This document shows positions 12,091 through 22,499 of a stretch of 64,000 bases of DNA, piece by piece. The notes beneath the pieces are model-generated. The model searched no databases. It was given only the letters and a program-made list of their open reading frames with translations, and was not told the DNA's origin. This stretch comes from Notolepis coatsorum (taxonomy: Eukaryota; Chordata; Actinopteri; Aulopiformes; Paralepididae): the NCBI GenBank assembly GCA_963971535.1, contig OZ020589.1, positions 92,445,182-92,509,181 on the forward strand, given 5' to 3'. The position numbers and the translations under genes are program-made. Each line of letters begins with the position of its first letter. The first letter of the stretch is position 1.

Positions 12091-12933
12091 AGGAGGAAAG
12101 AGGTTCAAAGAGGGTCTCTGAACCCATGTCACACACTTAATGTTTTACAATTGTTGTATGTTTTTTTAAGTCAGTATTTTTATTTTTCGTCTTTTGGGCA
12201 TTACATTTTTTCTTTATTATTTATGTCTGTTTAATAGTGTTGTTGAAGTTATTGTATATGTTGTGTTGTTTGTCTCAATAAAAATTTAAGTTTAAAAAAA
12301 AAAAAAAAAGGCCACAAGACAGTCATCCCCCAGTCTCTGCACTAGTGATGTGACGATTCATCGATTTGCACCGGTGCGCCGGCATACACGTTCACGATGC
12401 AAGTGCACCGGCAAATCGCACCGGCAAAATTGCAGGCTGAACTCGCGATGCATCTTGTTGTAGCGTCTTTGCATCGCTCAAAACCGATGCATTAATATAA
12501 TTTCCTCTCATCCACTTCTGTCAGAAGTGCACTGTGACTGCACACACAGCAGATACTATTGCTAAGGGGAGAGCCGCGTCACAGTTATCAACAAACATGA
12601 GGAGACATGAATAGAATTCAACATGGCTAATGCTAGTTAGCCGTTCAGCTAACGCTAGTTAGCCGTTCAGCTAACGCTAAACTAGTGTCTAACTAACAAC
12701 TCTGCAACACCAGTTCCATTAGTGAGGAGGGGGGGGGGGTATATTGAAGACGCTTGACAACAGGGGTTCAAAGATAACTTCACATTTATTGGCTATTAGT
12801 TTCTTAATCATATCGCTTCATGAATCCATCCAGGCTGGTTGCCTGGCTCCGTGTGTTGTTGACGGAAAGTATAGAGTAGACGCATCCTAGTGACCTACCC
12901 TAGTGTGTGTGACATCATCAACTGTCGACGGGG

Positions 12934-12936
<3 letters not shown>

Positions 12937-13004
<68 letters not shown>
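12937..13004. repeat. (TC)n microsatellite
   Basis: This is about 68 bp of TC dinucleotide with one interruption (TCGC). It lies in the left part of the hAT-like element. Confidence 0.9.
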
Positions 13005-13007
<3 letters not shown>

Positions 13008-13272
13008 GATTTAAAGTGGCCAAACGTTACAATATAAATAACGTTTATATAAATAAATCATTAAGTCTGCTATAAGCCATTATCCCTTTGTGTATGATTA
13101 TTATTGTCTCACAGTAGTGTGTATATGTACATTGTGTGTGTTTTTAGCTAAAGTGGATAGAAAAGACAGTTTATGCAAAAGTCTTCTTAAGAGTTTTTAT
13201 ATAAATTGTCTTACAGTAGATTATTTTATTTTGAATAATAATATAAGCTGCATATAAGGAATACAACCAAAT

Positions 13273-13881
13273 TGTGCTGTCCTCCCGATGATGTTCCCAA
13301 TCAAAGGTAGACAGCCAGCCAAACTCTTCTCCAATAAGCAACACGAGTCAACGTAACTTCCTCATTTCTTGTTTAATACAGTTCTTGTTGCTGGGATATG
13401 AGTAAAACTGAAACAGAATGAAGTGCATAGTGTTACTACTAGTGCACGTAAAAAGTATAGATATACAGTAAGTGTACTAAATGATTATAAGTAGACGTGT
13501 TGTACTAAACATTCCAAGTATTATGCACATCTACTGTATCTGCCATTAGCATGTATCATAGGTAATAGAATACGAACATAACAGCGACCCATCTACGACA
13601 ATATACTTCAAAACTGAAAGATAACCTTGCAAACAATAAAGGATTACTTACAGACAATGCTTACGATGGGGCAAATCAAAGGATTACAACAGATAAGAAC
13701 AGCATGTTGTTCATACTGAGAACTCTCTTCCTGGTGAAGCTGCAGGTCCCACTTCCTGTTTATCTGTGAGCTATCACTTCCTGTTTTACCATGAGGTCCC
13801 ACTTCCTGTATATACCAAGTTCGACCAACAGGTGGTGCTAAAGCAAATCAAACCCATATACACTGCCTGGGAGGCAGAACA
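13273..13881 (-). repeat. BEL 3' LTR (minus-strand sense)
   Basis: The 609-bp repeat matches 17857-18465 with no difference seen on reading. In element sense it starts TGTTCTGCC and ends GGACAGCACA. A purine tract (TGTGGGGAG) lies just before it in element sense, at about 13882-13890, which fits priming of plus-strand DNA synthesis. Confidence 0.9.
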
Positions 13882-13943
13882 CTCCCCACATTAAACGTGT
13901 ACGCTATAGTACACATTAACTTAACACATAACTTTAGTCCTCT

Positions 13944-14330
13944 TTAGGCAAAATAAGCACGATTTCTGAAAACGGGTCTCGGGAATGTCTTTGAACTTCC
14001 TTGAGCTGTGGTCTTTACTTCGACCTTACGCACCTTTCCGTCCTGGCTTGGGAAGGTGGAAGTGGAATGTGGAAATGTCCAGTGCCACAGGCCACTCGTT
14101 CCTTGCAGCTTGGCTGTCTTTCAACGGCACAACGTCGCCTTCCTGTAAGTTGCGGTGATCTTCGACCCACTTGCAACGACTCTGCAGTGTCCGGAGGTAC
14201 TCATGTCTCCAGCGGGTCCAGAATGTGCTGGCAAGGGCTTGCACCTGTCTCCATTGGCTTTGGTGGAGGTCCTTGTCTGAGAAATCTCCAGGTTTCCTGT
14301 CGAAGGTTCGACACAGTGAAGTAGGGCGAT
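13944..14330 (-). pseudogene. BEL integrase C-terminal fragment
   Basis: On the minus strand the frame shows HQSQWRQVQALA, FWTRWRHEYL, LQSRCKW, NLQEGDVVPLKD and ARNEWPVAL. This is the conserved tail after the integrase core in BEL/Pao elements. A frameshift near 14060 leads into KVRKVEVKTTAQGSSK in another frame, ending at a stop at 13944-13946. The catalytic integrase core, RNase H, RT and protease are absent. The fragment marks where the right end of pol was before the minisatellite took over the interior. Confidence 0.8.
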
Positions 14331-14635
14331 TGAGTGCCTGCTTGCGGTTGTTTGGGAGTCGTCTTCGTGGCATCTTGAAGGGTAGTGGGGGACCCCAGCT
14401 GTTCCTCTCATCCCTGTACGTCTCTGATATTATAATAATAACCATAATATTTAAAGTGACGGTATCTTCTATGGATAAGGCAAGCCTGTTGTCGTTAGCA
14501 GTTGTTTGGCACACACTGCGACCCAGGTTATCCTCTGTAACTCTCTCTGAGTTGGATTTGTGTGCACTGATCAGGCCGTTCTGTTGCTCCCTGCCGTGCC
14601 GCGTTCTCTCTTTCAGGTCTGTGAAGTTGGAAGGG

Positions 14636-16948
14636 TGTCCTGAAGCAGGGGAGGGGGAGTGTCCGGGCACAGCGGGGGCGTGTCCGGGGACGGCAGGGGA
14701 GTGTCCGGAGACAGCAGGGGAGTGTCCGGAGACAGCAGGGGAGTGTCCGGAGACAGCAGGGGCGTGTCCGGAGACAGTGGGGGCGTGTCCGGGGACAGCG
14801 GGGGCGTGTCCGGGGACAGCGGGGGCGTGTCCGGAGACAGCAGGGGAGTGTCCGGAGACAGCAGGGGTGTGTCCGGAGACAGCGGGGGCGTGTCCGGGGA
14901 CAACGGGGGCGTGTCCTAAGACGGCAGGGGCGTGTCCTGAGACGGCAGGGGCGTGTCCTGAGACAGCAGGGGTGTGTCCTGAGACAGCAGGGGCGTGTCC
15001 TGAGACAGCAGGGGCGTGTCCTGAGACGGCAGGGGCGTGTCCTGAGACAGCAGGGGCGTGTCCTGAGACGGCAGGGGTGTGTCCTGAGACGGCGGGGACG
15101 TGTCCTGAGACGGCGGGGGCGTGTCCTGAGATGGCGGGGGCGTGTCCTGAGGCAGCAGGGGTGTGTCCTGAGACGGCAGGGGTGTGTCCTGAGACGGCAG
15201 GGGCGTGTCCTGAGACGGCAGGGGCGTGTCCTGAGACGGCAGGGGCGTGTCCTGAGACAGCAGGGGCGTGTCCTGAGACAGCGGGGGCATGTCCTGAGAC
15301 GGCAGGGGCGTGTCCTGAGACGGCAGGGGCGTGTCCTGAGACGGCAGGGGCGTGTCCTGAGACGGCAGGGGTGTGTCCTGAGACAGCAGGGGCGTGTCCT
15401 GAGACGGCGGGGGCGTGTCCTGAGACGGTGGGGGCGTGTCCTGAGACGGCGGGGGCGTGTCCTGAGACGGCGGGGGCGTGTCCTGAGACGGCGGGGACGT
15501 GTCCTGAGACGGCGGGGACGTGTCCTGAGACGGCGGGGGCGTGTCCTGAGACGGCGGGGACGTGTCCTGAGACGGCGGGGGCGTGTCCTGAGACGGCGGG
15601 GGCGTGTCCTGAGACGGCGGGGGCGTGTCCTGAGACGGCGGGGGCGTGTCCTGAGACGGCAGGGACGTGTCCTGAGACGGCAGGGGCGTGTCCTGAGACG
15701 GCGGGGGCGTGTCCTGAGACGGCGGGGGCGTGTCCTGAGATGGCGGGGGCGTGTCCTGAGACGGCGGGGACGTGTCCTGAGACGGCGGGGGCGTGTCCTG
15801 AGACGGCGGGGGCGTGTCCTGAGACGGCGGGGACGTGTCCTGAGACGGCGGGGGCGTGTCCTGAGACAGCAGGGGCGTGTCCTGAGACAGCAGGGACGTG
15901 TCCTGAGACGGCAGGGGCGTGTCCTGAGACAGCAGGGGCGTGTCCTGAGACGGCAGGGGCGTGTCCTGAGACAGCAGGGACGTGTCCTGAGACGGCGGGG
16001 GCGTGTCCTGAGACGGCGGGGGCATGTCCTGAGACAGCGGGGGCGTGTCCTGAGACGGTGGGGGTGTGTCCTGAGACGGCGGGGGCGTGTCCTGAGACAG
16101 CAGGGACCTGTCCTGAGACGGCGGGGGCGTGTCCTGAGACGGCGGGGGCGTGTCCTGAGACGGCGGGGACGTGTCCTGAGACGGCGGGGGCGTGTCCTGA
16201 GACGGCGGGGGCGTGTCCTGAGACGGCGGGGACGTGTCCTGAGACGGCGGGGGCGTGTCCTGAGACAGCAGGGGCGTGTCCTGAGACAGCAGGGACGTGT
16301 CCTGAGACGGCAGGGGCGTGTCCTGAGACGGCAGGGGCGTGTCCTGAGACAGCAGGGACGTGTCCTGAGACGGCGGGGGCGTGTCCTGAGACGGCGGGGG
16401 CATGTCCTGAGACAGCGGGGGCGTGTCCTGAGACGGTGGGGGTGTGTCCTGAGACGGCGGGGGCGTGTCCTGAGACAGCAGGGACGTGTCCTGAGACGGC
16501 AGGGGCGTGTCCTGAGACAGCAGGGACGTGTCCTGAGACGGCGGGGGCGTGTCCTGAGACAGCAGGGACGTGTCCTGAGACAGCAGGGACGTGTCCTGAG
16601 ACAGCAGGGACGTGTCCTGAGACGGCGGGGGCGTGTCCTGAGACAGCAGGGACGTGTCCTGAGACGGCGGGGGCGTGTCCTGAGACAGCAGGGACGTGTC
16701 CTGAGACGGCGGGGGCGTGTCCTGAGACGGCGGGGGCGTGTCCTGAGACAGCAGGGACGTGTCCTGAGACGGCGGGGGCGTGTCCTGAGACAGTGGGGAC
16801 GTGTCCTGAGACAGCGGGGCGTGTCCTGAGACGGCAGGGACGTGTCCTGAGACAGCAGGGACGTGTCCTGAGACGGCGGGGGCGTGTCCTGAGACAGTGG
16901 GGACGTGTCCTGAGACAGTGGGGACGTGTCCTGAGACAGCAGGGGCGT
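14636..16948. repeat. 21-bp minisatellite, about 110 copies
   Basis: The unit is GGGCGTGTCCTGAGACGGCAG with common variants at three sites (CGGCGG or CAGCAG; GGGC or GGAC). Copies at about 14690-14905 carry GTCCGGAGACAG, and copies after about 14910 carry GTCCTGAGAC, so two sub-arrays are adjacent. Because 21 is divisible by 3 and the unit lacks stops in several frames, both strands show long meaningless open frames of seven-residue repeats. Confidence 0.95.
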
Positions 16949-17065
16949 GTCTTTGCATTGTCATGGCATTCTGCCATGAAAGGGAGAATATGTAGTGGAA
17001 AATATACATTAAATGCTTATATATATATGTAATATATTTGTTGTAGCTGTATTTGGACGGTGTAC

Positions 17066-17277
17066 TGTGTCCTGAGACAGCAGGGGCGTGTCCTGAGACA
17101 GCAGGGACGTGTCCTGAGACGGCGGGGGCGTGTCCTGAGACGGCGGGGACGTGTCCTGAGACGGCGGGGGCGTGTCCTGAGACAGCGGGGACGTGTCCTG
17201 AGACGGCGGGGACGTGTCCTGAGACGGCGGGGGCGCGTCCTGAGACAGCGGGGGCGTGTCCTGAGACGGCAGGGGTG
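17066..17277. repeat. Second block of the 21-bp minisatellite, about 10 copies
   Basis: The units are the same as in the large block. The two blocks are separated by about 115 bp of A/T-rich sequence (16950-17065) that includes a TATATATATAT run. The right border runs directly into BEL gag coding sequence. Confidence 0.95.
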
Positions 17278-17283
17278 TTAGGT

Positions 17284-17786
17284 TGCAAATCCCCATGTGC
17301 AGTTCCCCATTTGATTAGACTGCCATCAGGTCGAATAGGCAGAGGGGCAGGGACATCATGACGCAAGGTTTTATGTGACTCATTCTGTTGTTTTACATAG
17401 GCACTTGTGCGGTCGTCAATGTCTCTCCTTAAGGATGTCTTCCTGCCTCTGCGTAGCGGTGTTCTACCCTGCTGTTCGGCTGCCTCCAATACCTCTGCCT
17501 GTGCTATAGCGGCGGCTGCCTCTCTTTGGATGGCCAAAGCTTCAGCGTCCAGTCTCGCCTTGGCCAGCTCATATTTTTGTCTCACTTCCCTCTTGGCCAG
17601 CTCATATTTTAATTTAGCCTCTTCCACTGTGAATGATGATGCATGTACACGTCCTGCCTCTGCCCTTGCACGTGCTGCCTCTGCCCTTGCCCGGGCCCTT
17701 GTGGTGTAGGCTGAATATGTAGGTGTGCCGTCGCTGCTTGCGCCGACCCGAGAGGCCCTGCCGCTCTCCCTGGCAGGGTCCGTCAT
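17284..17786 (-). pseudogene. BEL gag N-terminal fragment
   Basis: The ATG at 17786 lies 70 bp inside the right LTR, as expected for gag. The first 165 residues are rich in Ala, Arg, Glu and Lys and contain ARARAEAARARAEA, EEAKLKYELAKREV and IQREAAAAIAQAEVLEAAE. These highly charged helical repeats resemble the coiled-coil N-terminus of fish BEL gag proteins. The frame then enters the minisatellite and the rest of gag is lost. The intact protein would assemble the virus-like particle. Assignment to BEL rests on this region together with the integrase tail at the other end. Confidence 0.75.
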
Positions 17787-17856
17787 GCTGTTTTACATGC
17801 TGAGGGTTGATCTGTTGAAGGGTGGCATTGCACCAGCTGGTCGCTTGTCTTTTTAC

Positions 17857-18465
17857 TGTGCTGTCCTCCCGATGATGTTCCCAATCAAAGGTAGACAGCC
17901 AGCCAAACTCTTCTCCAATAAGCAACACGAGTCAACGTAACTTCCTCATTTCTTGTTTAATACAGTTCTTGTTGCTGGGATATGAGTAAAACTGAAACAG
18001 AATGAAGTGCATAGTGTTACTACTAGTGCACGTAAAAAGTATAGATATACAGTAAGTGTACTAAATGATTATAAGTAGACGTGTTGTACTAAACATTCCA
18101 AGTATTATGCACATCTACTGTATCTGCCATTAGCATGTATCATAGGTAATAGAATACGAACATAACAGCGACCCATCTACGACAATATACTTCAAAACTG
18201 AAAGATAACCTTGCAAACAATAAAGGATTACTTACAGACAATGCTTACGATGGGGCAAATCAAAGGATTACAACAGATAAGAACAGCATGTTGTTCATAC
18301 TGAGAACTCTCTTCCTGGTGAAGCTGCAGGTCCCACTTCCTGTTTATCTGTGAGCTATCACTTCCTGTTTTACCATGAGGTCCCACTTCCTGTATATACC
18401 AAGTTCGACCAACAGGTGGTGCTAAAGCAAATCAAACCCATATACACTGCCTGGGAGGCAGAACA
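17857..18465 (-). repeat. BEL 5' LTR (minus-strand sense)
   Basis: This is the partner of 13273-13881 and has the same length and sequence as far as can be read. The element would be transcribed leftward from here. The CAAAT duplication follows at 18466-18470. Just inside it (element sense) is a TGGTGCAATGCC stretch that might serve as primer site, but no tRNA match is claimed. Confidence 0.88.
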
Positions 18466-18715
18466 CAAATCCTCTGTCATACCATAAAATTGTATCATTA
18501 TTTTGCATCGTGTTGAATCGCATCGTATCGCCCCGAATCGCATTATGTTGAATCAAATCGTATCGAATCGTATCGTATCTCAACAGGGGGTGAATTGTAT
18601 CACATTGCATCGCCCGGTGCTTCAAATGTATCGTTAATGTATCGTATTGTTGGCACCGTATCGAGATGCGCATCGCATCGGCCTCGTGATGGAGATGCAC
18701 ATCCCTACTCTGCAC

Positions 18716-19357
18716 AGAGAGTACATCAACATCGTGCACAAAGGTCACCCAGGTGTTGAAGCCACAAAGCGCAGAGCCAGGGCATCATATTCTGGCCGGC
18801 AATGTCAACTGACATCGCTGAAGAGCTGCTCTCATGTGCAACGTGCAACAGCACCAAGTCCCACCAGCAAAAGGAACCTCTGAAACTTCAACCGGTTCCA
18901 GACCTCCCATGGTCTACAGTTGCCACGGACATGTTTGAATGGCATGGTAAACACTACCAAGTGCTAGTAGATTCGTATTCTGGCTGGTACGAAATCGACC
19001 TTCTCCACAGCCTGACATCATCGGCTGTGATATCTAAGTTGAAAAGAATTTTTTCAGTCCACGGCTCACCGCACACCCTCTTCTCTGACAATGCTAGACA
19101 ATACACCAGTCAGAGTTTCAAGAACTTTGCCAAACAATGGGATTTTGTCCATACCACCAGCAGCCCAGAGTTCCCGCAGTCTAATGGGCTCACAGAGAGG
19201 GCGGTCAGAAGTGCCAAGCATCTGATGGAGAAATCTCATAGAGATGGAACCGATGTTTTTTTCAACCTCCTAAACCACAGGAACGTCCCCCGTGACTCAA
19301 CACTAGGCTCCCCTGCTGAACGTCTGATGTCACGGCAGACACGCGCAGCCATTCCAG
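18716..19357 (+). pseudogene. Gypsy integrase core
   Basis: The frame opens with the HHCC zinc-binding region (VHKGHPGVEATKRR, then CATC). The DDE core follows: ATDMFEW near 18922, FSDNARQYTSQSF near 19083 and NGLTERAVR near 19186 carry the three acidic residues. A one-base deletion near 18782, in a G run, puts the first zinc motif and the core in different frames. The block is preceded by 22 bp of gypsy at 12321-12342 and is cut at 19357 by a hAT insertion. The intact enzyme would join the element DNA to the chromosome. Confidence 0.88.
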
Positions 19358-19854
19358 CATAGGCGCCTACGTAATGGAGCAGGCGAAGCGGGTGCTCTAC
19401 CAGTATTGAACTTGGGGGAGCAAACGTGTCTCTTTGCTCCCTCACTTTTTGATCATATGATATATCCCCCCCAATATATAAATATTATCTAACCATAACT
19501 ACGTAATTTCAATCAAATTAATAATATGCAATGACACTTAATAGCAAGTTTTTAAGTTTCCAAAGATTGCGACACCCCCTGCCCGATATGGTTTGATCCA
19601 GCCCCCAGCAGACATAGCGGAGCCCGGCCGGCGCACTCCAGTCTCACAGCGCTGCAGGCAGCCTCCAGGTGTAAACTGGTACGCAGGCAAGCAGCGTGAA
19701 CACTTTGTCACAACAGCAGCATCTTCCACTAAGTAAGTTCAGTTGTTCGAACAAACTATTATGTTAGACATCATCTTTACTATTGAGTGGTATAACTTCT
19801 ACCACGCAATACAATAAAATTGTTTCACGGTCCGAAATGAAATCTGGTCATACC

Positions 19855-19905
<51 letters not shown>

Positions 19906-20358
19906 GTTTCCCTCTGGTTGGTGTTAGCTTTAGTGCTAGCCGCTAGCTAACGTTGTCATATATCTAGATATGTGGTGTCGTCAGCTGGATAACGTTGACT
20001 TCGTTTGCAAATTTTAACGTTCGCTATGGCAGACGAGCAGGGCCGGATTAACGACGGCCGCGGCCCGTGGGCCTTTAGTGACGAGGGCCCCCCAATTTTT
20101 TTTTTTTTTTTTATAATAATAATAATGCAATAAAAGTCTGAAAATGAAGGGATTATGTCCATGAGTGTCATTTTTAGAAATTAAGGCCTGCCTCTTATAT
20201 AAGCCTCTCTAATAAAGGCCTGGTGCTCTTTGCAGCTGAGGTAAATAGAAGACCCGTCCTATATTTGAGGATTTACGGTAAATCAAGATGTTCAATTATC
20301 TTAAGGTACAATACCTGAAATGAAAATGTGTGTGTGTGTGTCCAGCCAACCAGGTAAC

Positions 20359-21160
20359 ATGGCAGAAAAAAGAAAGAATACAGACATCGGAGCATTTTTC
20401 AGTACACCAAAACGCAAAGTAAGAACCCTGGTAGCCTAATAGCTCAAAGACTTAAAGGGCGGGCTCCACAAATAATGGATTGCACGGTGTTAATTGCACC
20501 CTTACTTACAATTCATTATGAATTGTAAATGGGGGACCCTGATGTAAACAAAACAAAAGTCTTTCTCTGGTCTGCATCCCCTTAACAATTGTGTGTATTG
20601 AGCCGTACTATATTGTACCCATTCTGCAATATGTTAATAACATTTTTTATCAATCAATAACAGATTGCAGAATGGGTACAGTACAGTACGGCTCAATACA
20701 CACAATTGTTAAGGGGATCCAGACCAGAGAAAGACTTTTGTCTTGTTTACATCAGGGTTCCCCATTTTCAATTCATAATGAATTGTAAGTAAGGGTGCAA
20801 TAGAAATGTTTCATAATGATGTTCAGTGTATTCATAAGTGTATTGCTCTCCTTAATGTAGAATGATATGGTGACTGTACAGACTCAGGAAGGAGAGAAAG
20901 AGACCCAAGAGTTACAGGTAATGGAAATATCAGACAGTCAGCTTAAAGTGTAGGATAACATAACAAATTAAGACACAAATACTTGGATTATATATCCCCC
21001 CCCTCTCTCCCTTTCTTTACAGAGTAGCATAAAGATTGTGTATTCAAACCGGTTCAGTGTATTCATAAGTGTATTGCTCTCCTTAATGTAGAATGATATG
21101 GTGACTGTGCAGACTCAGGGAGGAGGCAGAGAAGGAGAGAAAGAGACCCAAGAGTTACAG
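20359..21160 (+). pseudogene. hAT transposase remnant: exon 1 and a duplicated exon-like unit
   Basis: The ATG at 20359 gives a 20-codon start, MAEKRKNTDIGAFF then STPKRK, a Lys/Arg-rich N-terminus of the kind seen before the zinc finger in hAT proteins. It ends at 20418 exactly before GTAAGA. A second unit at 20861-20917 (57 nt) is preceded by a pyrimidine-rich stretch and TAG and followed by GTAATGG. The unit recurs at 21092-21160 (69 nt) with the same borders. Both lengths are multiples of three and open in frame with exon 1, reading NDMVTVQTQ. The intron-like gaps and the exon duplication are inferred from sequence only. The catalytic domain is absent. Confidence 0.5.
20493..20801. repeat. 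Long palindrome made of two LINE 3' ends
   Basis: Arms of about 147 bp face each other around a loop of about 18 bp near 20641-20658. Each arm is the 3' end of the LINE family seen at 48.2 kb, and each is bordered outside by the same ATTGCACCCTTACTTAC sequence of the hAT. It lies in the gap between the two exon-like parts of the hAT remnant. Confidence 0.85.
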
Positions 21161-21661
21161 GTAATGGAAATATCAGACAGCTTAAAGTGTAGGATAACAT
21201 AACAAATTAAGACACAAAATAGGCTATATTTACAGCAGACCCTGTTATTGTTCCTTGTTGGTATTTTTTCTCTCTTTCTTATTAAAAACTTGGCCTATTT
21301 GAAAGGAGATTGATTTAATAAAAATAAAAGAGCGAAAAATCAATATACAGTTTATATACAGTATATATATATTAATATATTATTATTATTATAGTAATTG
21401 GCTATCATACTGCAATATAAACTGAGTTTTATAGTGAAAAGAGCAGCTTTATTAGTCAAGATTGAAGGCTCTATATTGCAGGAAATTGCACGTACAGGTT
21501 CATTAAATGAAAAAAATATCTGCCGTGGAGGGGGTCGTGCCACCCCTTGCCACCCAAACCACCCCTTGCCTGTCAAAAAAATAAAAATAAAAAAAAAGGA
21601 TAAAAAAAATAAAAAATTGCACCCCCACTTTCAACTATAACTAGGCGGCCATGCATTCCAG

Positions 21662-22165
21662 TGTGTAGCAAACTACTGGAACCAGCCCCCAAGCCACGCC
21701 CGGCGAGTCAGCGCCCAGCTCCTCAACAGAAGGCTCACTCTAAAGCACCACTTTGACAAGTCAAGTCGCCTACTGCCGCCTTTAACAGAGGGACAGGTGG
21801 TCCGTATGCAGACCCCGAAAGGGTACGACCGACTTGGGACTGTGAAGGAGAAGAGCAAAGAGCCGCGCTCCTACGTCATCCAGTCCAACGGGAAGACATA
21901 CAGGAGGAATCACCGTCACATCCTTCCTGTCACAGAACCACCACCACCACGGTTCCACGCAGAGGATCCAGACTCCCAGAACACCGGCTCCTCTACAGTG
22001 AACAATGCACCCTTCACGCCACTATCACCAGGCCCAAACAACATGCAACACACACACTCTCCCCGGCCGACACACCCAGCACGCTTCCCCGCTGAGAACA
22101 GTAACGCACAATATACAACGTGTGCAGGCCGCATCTGCAAGCCAAACCCCAAGTATATGCAGTAG
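21662..22165 (+). pseudogene. Gypsy integrase C-terminal region and tail
   Basis: After the second CATTCCAG the gypsy frame resumes. RRLTLKHHFDKSSRLLPPL and GQVVRMQTPKGYDRLGTV, near 21730-21840, are typical of the region behind the integrase core in fish gypsy elements. A short hydrophilic Pro-rich tail ends at the stop at 22163-22165. A frameshift lies between the hAT border and 21730. This block completes pol, and only non-coding DNA separates it from the putative 3' LTR. Confidence 0.82.
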
Positions 22166-22499
22166 ATTGTATTACATTTCTTTTTAATGAGTAAAGAAAA
22201 CTGCTGTGTATAACATGTGTAAAATGCTATGCAAATATGTCGATGTTATTTGCACTAAGTTGTTCCACTTATGCACTTCTGGTGATTCCATGTTTTATGA
22301 ATGCACTACTTCTCAAAGTGATATATACTCGTCCACCTTTGTCTACAGATGGATAGTTTCAAGTTTATCTAAGAGTATCTTCATTTAATTGTTTACTGGA
22401 AATTGTAGAATTTTAAAGTAAAATAAATGTTCTGTGATGTTAACATTTACCTAGTGATACAGTATTTTGTTATACGAGATTTGAGCTAAAGGGAAGGGA

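Larger units (their letters stand above)
3377..12309 (+). mobile_element. L1-like LINE inserted in gypsy, with its own nested LINE
   Basis: The element has a short 5' leader, ORF1, a long inter-ORF region, ORF2, and a 3' end with AATAAAA followed by poly(A). It is bounded by a 14-bp duplication, AAAGGCCACAAGAC, at 3363-3376 and 12307-12320. Gypsy coding resumes right after the second copy, so these are true insertion borders. A complete 5' end is likely because a leader precedes ORF1. Removing the nested L2-like LINE (about 5252-8085) leaves roughly 6.1 kb. Both ORFs carry frameshifts and stops, so this copy is inactive. Confidence 0.9.
13273..18465 (-). mobile_element. BEL/Pao LTR retrotransposon with pol replaced by a minisatellite
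   Basis: Two 609-bp direct repeats (13273-13881 and 17857-18465) begin TGTGCTGTCC and end GCAGAACA on the + strand. They are flanked by a 5-bp duplication, CAAAT, at 13268-13272 and 18466-18470. The coding parts read on the minus strand: a gag N-terminus next to the right LTR, and an integrase C-terminus with a purine tract next to the left LTR. Everything expected between them is absent, and about 2.6 kb of a 21-bp tandem repeat sits there instead. The LTRs look identical base for base, which suggests a young insertion. Confidence 0.88.
12343..18707 (+). mobile_element. Non-autonomous hAT-like element, host of a BEL insertion
   Basis: An 8-bp duplication CTCTGCAC lies at 12335-12342 and 18708-18715, and gypsy integrase coding is continuous across it. 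The element begins TAGTGATG and ends with the inverse of TAGGGATG, giving imperfect terminal inverted repeats. The subterminal regions are rich in ATCG-type repeats, most clearly at 18500-18660. These are hAT hallmarks. Without the BEL insertion (13268-18470) the element is about 1.16 kb. It has no transposase frame and would depend on an enzyme supplied in trans. Strand is nominal. Confidence 0.75.
19358..21653 (+). mobile_element. Internally deleted hAT transposon
   Basis: The 8-bp duplication CATTCCAG lies at 19350-19357 and 21654-21661. The ends are imperfect inverted repeats: CATAGGCGCCTA on the left and the inverse of CATGGCCGCCTA on the right. Inside are an (AAT)n run (19855-19903), a GGGCCGGATTAAC motif near 20040, the first exon of a transposase-like frame, a long palindrome and a duplicated small exon-like unit. 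The catalytic region of the transposase is missing, so the copy is non-autonomous. Confidence 0.78.

Noticed and set aside
14636-16948. CRISPR-like array
   Set aside because: Units are directly adjacent with no unique spacers, and the surroundings are eukaryotic transposons.
14026-17786. Three open frames of more than 900 codons at one locus
   Set aside because: They run through a 21-bp tandem repeat whose length is divisible by three. Only the gag start and integrase end at the borders resemble proteins.
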